Assembly: GCF_021560015.1 (NCBI RefSeq)
Contig: NZ_CP073588.1
Location: 4,386,501 to 4,450,500 of the forward strand
From: Shewanella vesiculosa
GTDB taxonomy: Bacteria > Pseudomonadota > Gammaproteobacteria > Enterobacterales > Shewanellaceae
Direction: 5' to 3'
Length of the DNA: 64,000 nucleotides
Position numbers and translations under genes: made by a program. Positions 7,811-17,194 of this stretch are shown here, piece after piece. The notes beneath the pieces are model-generated. The model was not told where the DNA came from, did no database searches, and saw only the letters and a list, made by a program, of their open reading frames with translations. How positions within the stretch are numbered: position 1 is the first letter of the stretch; the number at the start of each line of letters is the position of its first letter.

Positions 7811-9401
7811 TTGGCCATTATTGATCCTATTATTACTGGTTTAAGCGCGGGTTGGCATCATATCGATGCGAGCACCTTAGAGATCGATCGTCACTTTGAC
7901 GCGGATGTGGTTATTGTGGGTACCGGTGCGGGTGGCGGTACTGCAGCAGAAATACTCACAGAAGCTGGCTTAAAAGTGATTATGATTGAAGGAGGTGCGC
8001 TCAAATCATCGACAGACTTTGATATGGAAGAGCGCCACGCTTATCCTAATCTATACCAGCAGGCTGCTGCGATGAAAACGGCAGATAAAGGCATAGGTAT
8101 ATTCCAAGGTCGTGCAGTAGGTGGTTCAACCACAGTCAATTGGACTACAGCGATTAGAACGCCGGAACAAACATTGGCTTTTTGGGAACAAGAAAAGTCG
8201 GTCAAAGGGTTATCTTCGCAAGTGTTACTGCCGTGGTTTGAGTTAATGGAAAAACGCCTCAATATTGAACAATGGCAATATGAACCTAACCGTAATAACG
8301 GTGCATTACGCGAAGGTTGCGAAAAATTAGGTTGGGATTACACCGTCATCAAACGTAATGTTAAAGGCTGTTGGAATACTGGTTATTGCGGTATGGGTTG
8401 TCCTGTTAATGCTAAGCAATCAATGTTGGTTACCACCATACCCGCAGCGCTTGATAAAGGCGCTACGCTAATTTCACGCGCCAGAGTGATTAAGCTTGAG
8501 CATAAAGGTGATAAAGTTGTCGGCTTAACCGCGCAGGCTTTAACGCAAGGCTTAAAGCCCACGTCGGTGAACATCACTTTCAGTGCCAGGCATTATATTT
8601 TAAGTGCCGGTGCGATTCATACCCCGACTATTTTAATGCGTTCTAATACCCCCGATCCGCACAAACAATTAGGCAAAACCTTCTTACACCCTTCATTGTT
8701 GTCAGGCGGGATATTTGATGAGCAAATTAATGGCCACAGTGGAGCGCCACAATCTATCTATTCCGATGAATTTGTCTGGCATGATGGCGCTGCTGGAGAG
8801 CTAGGTTATAAACTTGAAGTTGCCCCTGTTCATCCGGTATTAATCGCGTCAAAAACTATTGGTTATGGCGTTAGTCATGCCCAGTTAATGGCTAACTTTA
8901 ACCAAATGCAGGTGACTATTGCGCTTATACGTGATGGTTTCAATCAGCAATGTCCTGGTGGTCAGGTTCGGTTAACTGATAACAGCTTTGCATTAGATTA
9001 TCCTTTAGGCCAAGGTTTCTGGGATGGTGCTCGTCGAGCATTTTTGTCGATGGCTGAATTACAATTTGCTGCAGGTGCTAAAAAAGTATTACCAATGCAC
9101 GATGGCTTGTCATTTTTAAACTCATGGAGTGAAGCAAAGCAGGCTATCAATGATGTCGATTTAGGCTTACTAAAAACCATCGTTGCGTCGGCTCATGTTA
9201 TGGGCGGCTGTGCTATGGGTGAAGATAAAACGCTGTCAATGGTTGATACATTTGGTAATTCACATTACCTGGAAAACTTATCTGTGATGGATGGTTCGGT
9301 ATTTCCAACCAGTTTGGGGGGCTAATCCTCAATTGTCTATTTATGGCCTTGTCGCCCGAAATGCGACAGCATTAGCCCAAAAGCTGACTCAAACGAGTTA
9401 A
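7811..9401 (+). pseudogene. GMC-family oxidoreductase, frameshifted at its C-terminus
   Basis: TTG start at 7811 with GGGAG upstream. The N-terminus carries the FAD-binding dinucleotide fold VVIVGTGAGGGTAAEILTEAG, and GRAVGGSTTVNW is the GMC signature. SAHVMGGCAMG near residue 460 holds the catalytic His. As written the frame stops at 9323-9325 after 504 residues (ending SVFPTSLGG). If one G of the G6 run at 9316-9321 is removed, the frame continues as SLGANPQLSIYGLVARNATA and stops at TAA 9399-9401, the normal C-terminus of the family, including the conserved Asn/Pro of GANPQ and the last FAD-contacting helix. So this is a real gene with a one-base insertion, or a sequencing error. Confidence 0.85.
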
Positions 9402-9410
9402 CTGAACTGG

Positions 9411-9437
9411 CTCCTATACCGCTGATAGGAGTCTTTT
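9411..9437 (+). terminator. Terminator after the GMC oxidoreductase
   Basis: Stem CTCCTAT (9411-9417) with ATAGGAG (9425-9431), 7-base loop, followed by TCTTTTA. It lies ten bases after the restored GMC stop at 9401, which also supports the longer reading frame. Confidence 0.7.
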
Positions 9438-9534
9438 ACATTGATTGCTTGCGGTTGCATAAGAGTCAGCTTGAACATTTGACTTGATAAAGTTTATCAA
9501 TCGATGTCATATCGAGTGCTTAAAAGATGCCAAT

Positions 9535-9571
9535 AAAAAATCCGAATGTATTTAATACATTCGGATTTTTT
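9535..9571. terminator. Strong A/T-flanked hairpin, bidirectional terminator
   Basis: A 13-bp perfect inverted repeat around one central T (ATCCGAATGTATT / AATACATTCGGAT), preceded by A5 and followed by T5. It can end transcripts from either side, including any running leftward from the lipoprotein gene. Confidence 0.85.
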
Positions 9572-9951
9572 CGTTTGTTCAGCTGATTATTTGATACTAA
9601 TCAATCGGCATGACGTGGTGGAGCACTTTTAGTGAGGCTTAAGCTGAAGCGAGTTCGCCTTTGCATTAACTCGCCTTTACTCGGGGTAGTAAACACCTCT
9701 CAAACAGCCTTTCGCCTTGCCCACTGCGTTGAATTAACTAGCAATAGACCCGCTACTGACGCAGTTATTAATATGTCAGGAATTCGCCTTGTGAGTGAAA
9801 ACGACAAGTTTGATAGTGATTGCCCCTCAAGTTAATGATCAATATCATCATATTCTCATCTATTATCTCAAGAACAGATTAACTGCATTTTCTGTTCAGC
9901 ATCCCAAGATCAGTATTTTAAAATCAGTATTTTAAAACCGGTATGTTTAAA
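9572..9951 (+). other. Gap with a doubtful short frame (9632-9835)
   Basis: No secure gene. A 67-codon frame at 9632-9835 starts with GTG and ends VINMSGIRLVSEN..., which faintly resembles the C-terminal GFRLV ending of formylglycine-generating-enzyme-like proteins. It could be a remnant of such a gene. There is no good ribosome site and the similarity is weak, so I do not call a CDS. Confidence 0.25.
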
Positions 9952-11280
9952 TCAAGGCGTCAAAATCAGTGCATTGGCCTGATAGCTTAATCTGGCCATT
10001 TGACCTTGATCTTGCAGTTCTAACTCATTGAGTTCGAAGGGCGGCTGTAATCCCGAGGCTTGGATAAGCTTAGGATCTAACATCAGCTTTAACGTCGACG
10101 ACTCTGGAGTTAGCCAATTGGCCGCTTGGGTGCGCAGAATCGCCACCTTTTGACCTTCGGCATTGGTGCCGGTTAACGTGCCACTTAAACCAAAACGTCC
10201 CGCTTCAGCGACCGTTAACTCAAAGTCGATTTGCTTGGGCAGGCCTGTATCCCAGACAGTGAGCACTTCGGGCTTAATGCTTGCTGAATTAACATACGAC
10301 TTAAAGACAGATTTGACCGTCCGCTGCACAGGGCGGCCATCGACTTGGGTTTGCACTGTAAATTCAATTTCACTGAAACCCGCATTGCTGCTCGAAAGTG
10401 CCACGCCCGCAGGGATCACCGCTTGCCATGTCTCATCTTGTTTTACCATCGCCAACGGTTGCATATCGCCATCGGCTTGCTTGAGTGTTGCCTGCGGCAC
10501 GAAGGTGTTATCACTTTGACTGAGTACGAGTTCAAGGCCAATGGTTTGCGTATCAGCCGCGATGGCGGTGGGGGCTTTGACGCTCAGTTGATAGGGCGAG
10601 CCTTTTTCCTTCACATTGACTAAGTAACTAGCACTTGGCGTGAGAGGTTGGCTCACCTGCAAGCGATATCGCCCCGGTGTTGCTTTAGCGGACATTTGCA
10701 GTGCGCTGGAATCATCGGTTAACCCTGCGCTAGCAAGAGCGTCGGCGTTGGCCATCGATTTTACCAGTGAATCACGACTATTTACCGCACTGCTGTTAGC
10801 TGCTTTACCTTGAGGTGACTCTTCCTTAGGGGCTACGCGCTGAATTTGTACGCGCTCGGGGACAATACCCTCGGCGTGCATCAAGGCGCCAGAGCTGATA
10901 TCTCCCCTCGGCGCAATTCGCACTAAGCTCGACGCTTGGCTCATAGTGAGGATGACCCCAGCATTAAGGTCGGCGCCCGTGACATTGAGCCAATATTCGT
11001 TACTTTGGCTGGTTTGTTCAAGCTTAGGTATGCTCGCGTGATATTCACCGTACAGCGGGGAGATAAAGCTAATGTAATCGGTACTGGTGTTGATGGGCTC
11101 GAGTGTAGGGCTGACAATATTGCTATCGACTAAATCGGTATCGCTCGGCGCAGCTAAGGTTAATCCTTTCTTATAGATCGCATTGGAATTTGTTAAATCG
11201 ACTGGTGTAGCGTCATCTTGGCAGGCCGTGAACAGTCCGCTTAGCACCAAGATAATGGCAAGTTTGCTGAATGTGTGCAT
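9952..11280 (-). CDS. Lipoprotein of unknown function, Ig-like domains, GC-rich
   Basis: 442 residues. The signal peptide ends with lipobox LFTAC (Cys20), so this should be a lipidated envelope protein. The body is rich in Thr, Ser, Ala and alternating hydrophobic strands, which suggests several beta-sandwich domains. The C-terminal third (PFELNELELQDQGQMARLSY) reminds me of the DUF4785 family, a tentative memory. It lies ten bases downstream of the lipase gene on the same strand, so the pair is an operon. Three 60-base lines I counted (10081, 10141, 10381) gave 53-60 percent GC, against 37 percent in one line of yheT, so it may have been acquired from elsewhere. Function not known. Confidence 0.7.
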   Translation of the reverse strand: MHTFSKLAIILVLSGLFTACQDDATPVDLTNSNAIYKKGLTLAAPSDTDLVDSNIVSPTLEPINTSTDYISFISPLYGEYHASIPKLEQTSQSNEYWLNVTGADLNAGVILTMSQASSLVRIAPRGDISSGALMHAEGIVPERVQIQRVAPKEESPQGKAANSSAVNSRDSLVKSMANADALASAGLTDDSSALQMSAKATPGRYRLQVSQPLTPSASYLVNVKEKGSPYQLSVKAPTAIAADTQTIGLELVLSQSDNTFVPQATLKQADGDMQPLAMVKQDETWQAVIPAGVALSSSNAGFSEIEFTVQTQVDGRPVQRTVKSVFKSYVNSASIKPEVLTVWDTGLPKQIDFELTVAEAGRFGLSGTLTGTNAEGQKVAILRTQAANWLTPESSTLKLMLDPKLIQASGLQPPFELNELELQDQGQMARLSYQANALILTP

Positions 11281-11290
11281 CTTAGAGCTC

Positions 11291-12148
11291 CTATATGTGG
11301 TTGCGGATCAGCGTGTCTAAATTAAAACACGCACGGCGGCTTTGCTGGTGGCTCAAAGGCTCTTGGCCACGGGTTTTTTGTTTATCACTAAACCAGACTG
11401 TACCTGCCGCTTTTTGTGAGCTGCAATTTAAGAAGCCATCGGAGCAGCTATCTAACCAGTTTTGAGTGGTTTCAAGCGCCACTTGATATTGATAACCCGC
11501 GCAGTAGCTGTCGCTGTCCCAAATGGCGGAATCAACATCTGAGCCGACTACGACTTCGAAGGATTTCCCTAGCGACGGGCGACCAGTAGTGCCGTAAAGC
11601 ATAGTGCTGTTGTAGTTTGCCATCCAACCTACTTGCTGTTGTTTCACCGCATCGCTGCCATATCCTAAGATCCAGCCTAAGCTGGTTTCAAATACATTAC
11701 CTTGGTTAACGGCATCGGCGAGCGGCGTGCCAGCACTGGAAGGGGCGAGGGCGATAACTTTTGAGGTCGCGTTGATTACCGCTGGATAACGGCTGTCCCA
11801 CGTTGGGTTAGATAAAATCCATCGCACTATGTTGCCACCATTGGAGTGGGTCAGCAGAATTAAGTCGTCGATATTTTTGGCTTGAATAAAGCGATTGAGT
11901 TGGGTCGCTAGACAACCTGCGGCGCCTTCTTGCCACATATATTGATCAAAGTCGCAGTTGATCACTGTGTAATTGTTTGGCACTGGGATACCTTGACGTA
12001 CCGAATTAACAAATTCAGGCGTCCAGTAATCGGCTAAGGCGTTGGTCTGATTGCCTGTTCCGTGGATAAAAGCGATTCCGGTTGCAGCTAAAGTCTCTTG
12101 GCTGACAGCTAACAGGCCAAGGAGCATGAGGGCTTTTTTGGTCTTCAT
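11291..12148 (-). CDS. Secreted alpha/beta hydrolase (lipase/esterase-like)
   Basis: 285 residues with an N-terminal signal peptide (MKTKKALMLLGLLAVSQ..LAA). Residues about 25-40 give the oxyanion motif GIAFIHGTGNQ, and LLTHSNGGNIVRWIL is the nucleophile elbow with Ser in HSNGG. Several Cys residues in the C-terminal half (SYCAGY, DSCSDGFLNCSS, RRACFN) suggest disulphides, as in an exported enzyme. An acid and a His are present late in the chain but I cannot assign the triad with certainty. Operonic with the downstream lipoprotein. One counted line was 53 percent GC, higher than neighbouring core genes. Confidence 0.75.
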   Translation of the reverse strand: MKTKKALMLLGLLAVSQETLAATGIAFIHGTGNQTNALADYWTPEFVNSVRQGIPVPNNYTVINCDFDQYMWQEGAAGCLATQLNRFIQAKNIDDLILLTHSNGGNIVRWILSNPTWDSRYPAVINATSKVIALAPSSAGTPLADAVNQGNVFETSLGWILGYGSDAVKQQQVGWMANYNSTMLYGTTGRPSLGKSFEVVVGSDVDSAIWDSDSYCAGYQYQVALETTQNWLDSCSDGFLNCSSQKAAGTVWFSDKQKTRGQEPLSHQQSRRACFNLDTLIRNHI

Positions 12149-13164
12149 GACAATATCTCTTGTTGTTGGTCTTGTTGATAGTGGCCGCGCAGTCCGTTGC
12201 GACAGTTTAAGGCAAATCGGTTAATGCTAAGGATTTGCCGTAAGTTAGCGTTAAATCGGCTAGCATGGCTCGGTTTATAGGCGCGTTAAGCGCTGGTTAC
12301 TCATTTTGGGTAGAGCATGACTTAAGGCCTGAATCTAAAGGTATAGATTAAATGTGCTAGCTTACGTCGGCACTAAATAGGACTGATGCAAATAGGCAAT
12401 TATTTACAGGACTTAATTCAAGCTTATTAACCTAGACGCAACATTTTGTTCTGGCAAGTAAAAAAATTACTATAAAATTGAATAACATGGCCGTATGTTT
12501 ACGTATTCGTTTTATTGTTAGAGTGATGGCCTGTAAATTTTTGATAAGCAAAGCCTAATAAACAGTACAGTGTTTTGTGGTGTTTGAAATATTTGTTTGT
12601 TTAAGTAAAAGAATTTTCTGTTACACCGGCTTAGCCGTTTGATTAAAAGGGGTATCATTCTGTATATAAAGGTTTTTTGTATTTTTTGCGTGACATCTGC
12701 TTGGTTTTTTCTAATAACTCATAATACTCGTCGATAGGATAGTAGGCTCAGAGCCTTTGCCTTGCTGAATTGATGGATTTTTACTGTTATCGACGCTATT
12801 AGCTAAAAATTTTGAGTGGGTTTGCCTTTCGGTTGGCTTAATGATGTCGGTAATGTAGTGTTATTTTCAAGCTAACCACATTCACTTCGACAAGATTACG
12901 ATGGAAATTAATCTAGGGTTTAACGTCGCTTAAAAATCAGCTTCAGCTTATTTTATTCCACAATGAAAGTGTTAACGTTTTCAAGGGGGGCGTTTCCCTT
13001 GAATGCTTATTGGTCGTTGATGTTATTTTTCAACGGCCTTAAGCTCTGAGTCGAGTTTATACATTTTAACGTTAAGAACCCTAACTTGTGTTTGCTGCAA
13101 AGCTTGTTCGTTTCGATGAAGAGTCGAGCCTTCTCAAGGCTTATCTTAGTCCCTATTTGACTCA
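12149..13164. other. 1-kb non-coding gap with two hairpins
   Basis: No convincing frame on either strand. It must hold the lipase promoter (minus strand) and that of the TSUP gene (plus strand). Two hairpins stand close together: TTCAAGGG/CCCTTGAA (12980-13003, 8-bp stem, 8-base loop) and GGTCGTTGA/TCAACGGCC (about 13012-13038, one wobble). The sequence is AT-rich from about 12420 to 12720. The length is unusual for this compact window and may reflect an insertion or a decayed gene. Confidence 0.5.
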
Positions 13165-14004
13165 ATGAAAATGTGTTATCGTCTAGCCAATTTAATGCTC
13201 AAGGGATTGTTATTAAGTATGTTATTTGAAATGGTTTTTCTCTTCTTCGCAGGTGTTTTTGGCGGTGTTCTTAATTCAATTGCAGGCGGAGGAAGCTTTA
13301 TTACCTTTCCTGCGCTTATGTTTGTTGGTATACCTCCCATTATAGCCAATGCAACAAATACTTTTGCATCATGTGCTGGTTATATGAGTGGTACTTATGC
13401 CTTTCGAAAAGAGATTTCTGCTCATAAAGATGAACTGCTCCTAATCGTAACAATCAGCTTAATGGGCGGGATTACTGGTGCATGGTTATTGCTAAAAATA
13501 CCTGAAGCAGTGTTTCGAGAGGCCATTCCCTGGTTACTTCTATTTGCTACCGTACTGTTTATTTTTGGTGGGGCAATTAATTTTTGGTTAAAAAAAATGG
13601 CATCCCATCACCGGCATGCATCATCCATAGGCGGAGTTTTATTAGCCATAATACTCTTAGGAGTATCGATCTATGGCGGTTTCTTCAACGCTGGACTAGG
13701 CATCATTTCACTGAGCTATTTAGCATTAGCTGGTCACACTAATATCAATGCTATGAATGGGTTAAAGCTATTAATCTCATCTACAATCTCACTCATCGCT
13801 ATCGTACTGTTCATTTTTAATGATGTCATAGCCTGGTACGAAGGCTCTATTGTGTTATGTGGCACTATCGTCGGTGGCTATGTTGCGGCAAATGTGTCAC
13901 GCAAACTCCCGCAAAAGCATGTCAGACAGTTTGTTATTGTGGCGAGTATTGCCACTACAGCCTATTTCTTTTTTGATATTTATGCCGGTTTAGACAGTGT
14001 TTAA
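13165..14004 (+). CDS. TSUP (TauE/SafE-like) membrane permease
   Basis: Up to 279 residues. The segment FAGVFGGVLNSIAGGGSFITFPAL is the first TSUP repeat, and YGGFFNAGLGIISLSYLAL in the second half is the mirrored repeat; about eight membrane segments alternate with short loops. Family members export or import sulphite, sulphonates or related anions; the substrate here is not known. The first ATG (13165) has no ribosome site; starts at 13195 or 13219 (MLFEMVF) put the first membrane helix nearer the N-terminus and are as likely. Probably monocistronic, in the block separating yheT from TIGR02444/yheS. Confidence 0.8.
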   Translation: MKMCYRLANLMLKGLLLSMLFEMVFLFFAGVFGGVLNSIAGGGSFITFPALMFVGIPPIIANATNTFASCAGYMSGTYAFRKEISAHKDELLLIVTISLMGGITGAWLLLKIPEAVFREAIPWLLLFATVLFIFGGAINFWLKKMASHHRHASSIGGVLLAIILLGVSIYGGFFNAGLGIISLSYLALAGHTNINAMNGLKLLISSTISLIAIVLFIFNDVIAWYEGSIVLCGTIVGGYVAANVSRKLPQKHVRQFVIVASIATTAYFFFDIYAGLDSV

Positions 14005-14310
14005 GTATCCAGAATATAACCATTTTGCTAAACGGCTGCTGCGTGGTCTGGTTGAATAAATAGAGGAACCTTTCTGAGTTGGCGAAGAGCTGATCATCCA
14101 ATTGATGCCCAAAGGGCCTTTCGATGCCAAAAAGTTCGCCGAGTGAAAGAGCGAAATCAAGCCAATACAAAGTAAGACGTTGGCATGTAAGCCATTGGAG
14201 GAGGTTACTTTTAAGCCAAAATATGCGCTATGATCTATTTGACACTTAGTGGTATAGCTTGGGAGTCTGGAGAAGGAATTAAGTTACATCTATTACCAGT
14301 GAGTAAGCAC
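14005..14310. other. 306-base gap between convergent genes
   Basis: Lies between the 3' ends of the TSUP gene and the TIGR02444 gene. A 71-codon minus-strand frame (13955-14170) overlaps the end of the TSUP gene and resembles nothing I know, so I treat it as chance. No clear terminator hairpin was found. Confidence 0.5.
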
Positions 14311-14784
14311 CTACGAGGTTAACTCAGCCATAACGCTTTTATCTAAGCCAAATAAACTAAGATAGTGTTGTGTGTTTGTCGGTTCAGGGTTATCACAATC
14401 ATCAGCATCGATGATTTTACCATCCAGTAAATTCAATTTATGCAATAACATGTATTGAGATTTACGTTCCATAATTAACTCTACTTCGAGCATTTTCTGA
14501 TATTCGCCGCTGTTTAAATGGGCTTTGGCGATCCGGCGTAAGCCTCGGTAAGGCTGAAGTACACTTGCTTCCCATTGTTCTATGACTTTAGTTAATGTTT
14601 CCCAATGTTGCTGCGTTAACATATAACACTGTTCATCGAGGTATTGCGCCAATAATAAAATGTTAATATTGACGTGATAACTGTCTTGTAGATTTATGTA
14701 AAATATAGGGTTAATAGAATAACTTTGCTCGCAATTATGCCAAATAGTGTGACTAAAATTTTGGCGATTTAAAGGCTGCGACAT
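14311..14784 (-). CDS. TIGR02444 family protein
   Basis: 157 residues, soluble, no signal peptide. It has the family layout: an N-terminal half with YLDEQCYMLTQQHWETL and a central segment QPYRGLRRIAKAHL. This is the conserved hypothetical TIGR02444 family, commonly found beside yheS in Pseudomonas and Shewanella. It starts 72 bases after the yheS stop, on the same strand, so they may share a transcript. Function unknown. Confidence 0.85.
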   Translation of the reverse strand: MSQPLNRQNFSHTIWHNCEQSYSINPIFYINLQDSYHVNINILLLAQYLDEQCYMLTQQHWETLTKVIEQWEASVLQPYRGLRRIAKAHLNSGEYQKMLEVELIMERKSQYMLLHKLNLLDGKIIDADDCDNPEPTNTQHYLSLFGLDKSVMAELTS

Positions 14785-14856
14785 ACTGTATTCCTTGTGG
14801 CATTTGTGGTGTGGATTAACAGCACAAATGCCAATAAAATAATCAAGACTAACCGC

Positions 14857-16767
14857 TTATTGGAAGTCTTGCTCGATAAGCTCAATTTGTTCTTGAATAT
14901 CTAACCAATGCATTTCGCTTTCATCCATGGCTTGAGTCAGTGTGGTTCGCTCGTTGAGAACGTTAGTCATTTTAGCTTTGTTCTCGGCTTCGTATAAGCT
15001 GCCATCGGCTAATTCAATTTCTAATTCAGCTAATCTGGTACTCATTTTCTGTTGCTGGGTTTCTAACTTTACTTGTTGTTTTTTCAGTGGTGATACTTTT
15101 TGGCGCAGCTCAGCTTCCATTCTCTTTTGCTGCTTTTTATCAACCGCATCGCCGCTGGTGGGCATTTCTGATTTGTTGTTGGCTTGGGCTAATTTAGCGG
15201 CATCAAGTAACCATTGATGATAATCATCTAAGTCGCCATCAAAAGGTGTTACCACACCTTGATCAACTAGATAATAGTCACTACAACTCAATCGTAATAG
15301 GTGACGGTCATGTGACACAATTACCATGGCGCCTTCAAATGATTGCAATGCCATGGTGAGCGCGTGGCGCATCTCTAAATCTAAATGGTTGGTGGGCTCA
15401 TCGAGTAATAATAGGTTTGGACGTTGCCAAACGACTAATGCTAAAACCAGACGCGCTTTTTCGCCGCCCGAAAATGGTCGTACTGGCGATAATGCCATAT
15501 CACCATTAAAGCCAAATCCACCTAAGAAGTTACGTAATTCTTGTTCGCGCGCGCCTGCTGGCGCCAGTCTGATCAAGTGTTGCATTGGCGAATCATCAAG
15601 GGTTAAAAACTCAACTTGATGCTGAGCAAAATAACCAATATTCAATCCTGGGTTAGGTTGATACTTGCCCGTTTTAGCTTGTAACTGCCCAGACAACAGT
15701 TTGATCAGTGTCGATTTACCAGCACCATTTCTCCCCAATAGACCAATACGCGCGCCAGGAACAAGGTTTAACTCAACCTGTTTAAGAATCGTATTATCTT
15801 CATAACCAATAGAGACATTTTCCATTACCACTAATGGATTAGGCAGCGCTTCGGGCTCTCTAAAGGCCATTTGAAATGGATTATCTACTTGCGATGGTAA
15901 TAACTCCGCCATCCGTTCGAGCGCCTTTAAGCGACTTTGTGCTTGTTTAGCTTTACTGGCTTTATAGCGGAAACGGTCAACAAACGACTGCATATGTGAG
16001 CGTTCTTTTTGTTGACGTTCAAAGGCAACTTGCTGCTGGGCCATACGTTCGGCGCGTACGCGTTCAAAAGAAGAGTAGTTACCCTTGTAGTAATTTAATT
16101 TGTGATTCTCGACATGAACAATTTCACCGACAATCCCATCGATAAAGTCTCGATCGTGACTGATCAAAATCAGTGTTCCCTGATAGGATTTAATCCAACC
16201 TTCTAACCAATACATGGTATCTAAGTCTAAGTGGTTGGTTGGCTCATCGAGTAACAATAAGTCTGAGCGGCATAGTAGTGCTTGGGCTAGGTTAAGACGC
16301 ATACGCCAACCACCAGAGAAGCTTTTAACCGGATTACTTTGGTCTGCATCTTTGAAGCCTAGGCCGGCTAATAACGACCCTGCTCGAGCTTTAATGGCAT
16401 AGCCGCCAATAGCATCAATTTTGCCGTGGATAAGCGCAATGGCGTTACCGTTATTGTCTGCTTGAGCTTTCTCTAGTTGGGCCTCTAAATCACGGTATTC
16501 AGTGTCGCCATCAAGCACGTATTCTAATGCCGACACATCTAATGCTGGTGTTTCCTGTGCAACAGAGGCGACTTGCCAACCTGATGGGAAACTAAATTCA
16601 CCTTTATCAAGATGTAAATGACCCAGAATTAAGGCAAGCAATGATGATTTACCTGTACCATTGGCGCCGACAAGGCCTACCTTGTGTCCGGGATAAATTG
16701 TCAGTGAGGTTTCATCGAGTAAGGTTTTACTGCCGCGAATTAACTGAGCTTGGCTTATGTTGATCAT
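14857..16767 (-). CDS. yheS: ABC-F ATPase YheS
   Basis: 636 residues, no membrane segments, two ABC cassettes. The first has Walker A GANGTGKSS, signature FSGGWRMRLNLAQAL and Walker B LLLDEPTNHLD; the second has GRNGAGKSTL, FSGGEKARLVLAL and LLLDEPTNHLD. A charged linker joins them (about 235-310, with KASKAKQAQSRLKALERM) and a coiled C-terminal tail follows (about 520-636). ABC-F proteins act on the ribosome in translation rather than in transport; the precise role of YheS is not fully settled. Length matches E. coli YheS (637). Divergent from yheV. Confidence 0.95.
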   Translation of the reverse strand: MINISQAQLIRGSKTLLDETSLTIYPGHKVGLVGANGTGKSSLLALILGHLHLDKGEFSFPSGWQVASVAQETPALDVSALEYVLDGDTEYRDLEAQLEKAQADNNGNAIALIHGKIDAIGGYAIKARAGSLLAGLGFKDADQSNPVKSFSGGWRMRLNLAQALLCRSDLLLLDEPTNHLDLDTMYWLEGWIKSYQGTLILISHDRDFIDGIVGEIVHVENHKLNYYKGNYSSFERVRAERMAQQQVAFERQQKERSHMQSFVDRFRYKASKAKQAQSRLKALERMAELLPSQVDNPFQMAFREPEALPNPLVVMENVSIGYEDNTILKQVELNLVPGARIGLLGRNGAGKSTLIKLLSGQLQAKTGKYQPNPGLNIGYFAQHQVEFLTLDDSPMQHLIRLAPAGAREQELRNFLGGFGFNGDMALSPVRPFSGGEKARLVLALVVWQRPNLLLLDEPTNHLDLEMRHALTMALQSFEGAMVIVSHDRHLLRLSCSDYYLVDQGVVTPFDGDLDDYHQWLLDAAKLAQANNKSEMPTSGDAVDKKQQKRMEAELRQKVSPLKKQQVKLETQQQKMSTRLAELEIELADGSLYEAENKAKMTNVLNERTTLTQAMDESEMHWLDIQEQIELIEQDFQ

Positions 16768-16942
16768 TAATTACAACTTGATACTTAAGAATAGAATAAT
16801 GGTGCAGATAATATCGCATATCCGATTTATTTCCCACAATCACGGGACTCATGTGGGCTAATCATGGCAAAATAGGCGTATAAATTGATAAATGCCGTAT
16901 TGAGTCAACAGCTCATTGTATAAACACTAAGTCGAGTAAATC

Positions 16943-17140
16943 ATGACCAAAATTAAGAAACGTTTTGTTGCAGGCGCTAAATGTCCTAAATGCAGTGCCA
17001 AAGACAGTATTTTATTGTTTAAAGAAAATGGGATTGAAACGGTTGAATGTACTGAATGTGATTATCGTGAGCAGCAAACGGACATTAAAGTGCCGCAAAA
17101 AACGAATGGCAGCATGATAGGGGTATTTAAACCAGATTAA
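16943..17140 (+). CDS. yheV: YheV family zinc-ribbon protein
   Basis: 65 residues. Two Cys pairs, CPKC and CTEC, spaced about 22 residues apart, form a zinc ribbon; the end GSMIGVFKP is typical of YheV. E. coli YheV (66 residues) is encoded close to the kef genes and yheS, so the neighbourhood agrees. Function unknown, presumably nucleic-acid or protein binding. Divergent from yheS across 175 bases. Confidence 0.92.
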   Translation: MTKIKKRFVAGAKCPKCSAKDSILLFKENGIETVECTECDYREQQTDIKVPQKTNGSMIGVFKPD

Positions 17141-17194
17141 GCCTGACTAAACATTTTACTCACAACAAACCTCAATACTTTTCAGCCGTTGAGG

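Noticed and set aside
13955..14170. 71-codon minus-strand frame
   Set aside because: Overlaps the 3' end of the TSUP gene antisense, no start signal and no known similarity.
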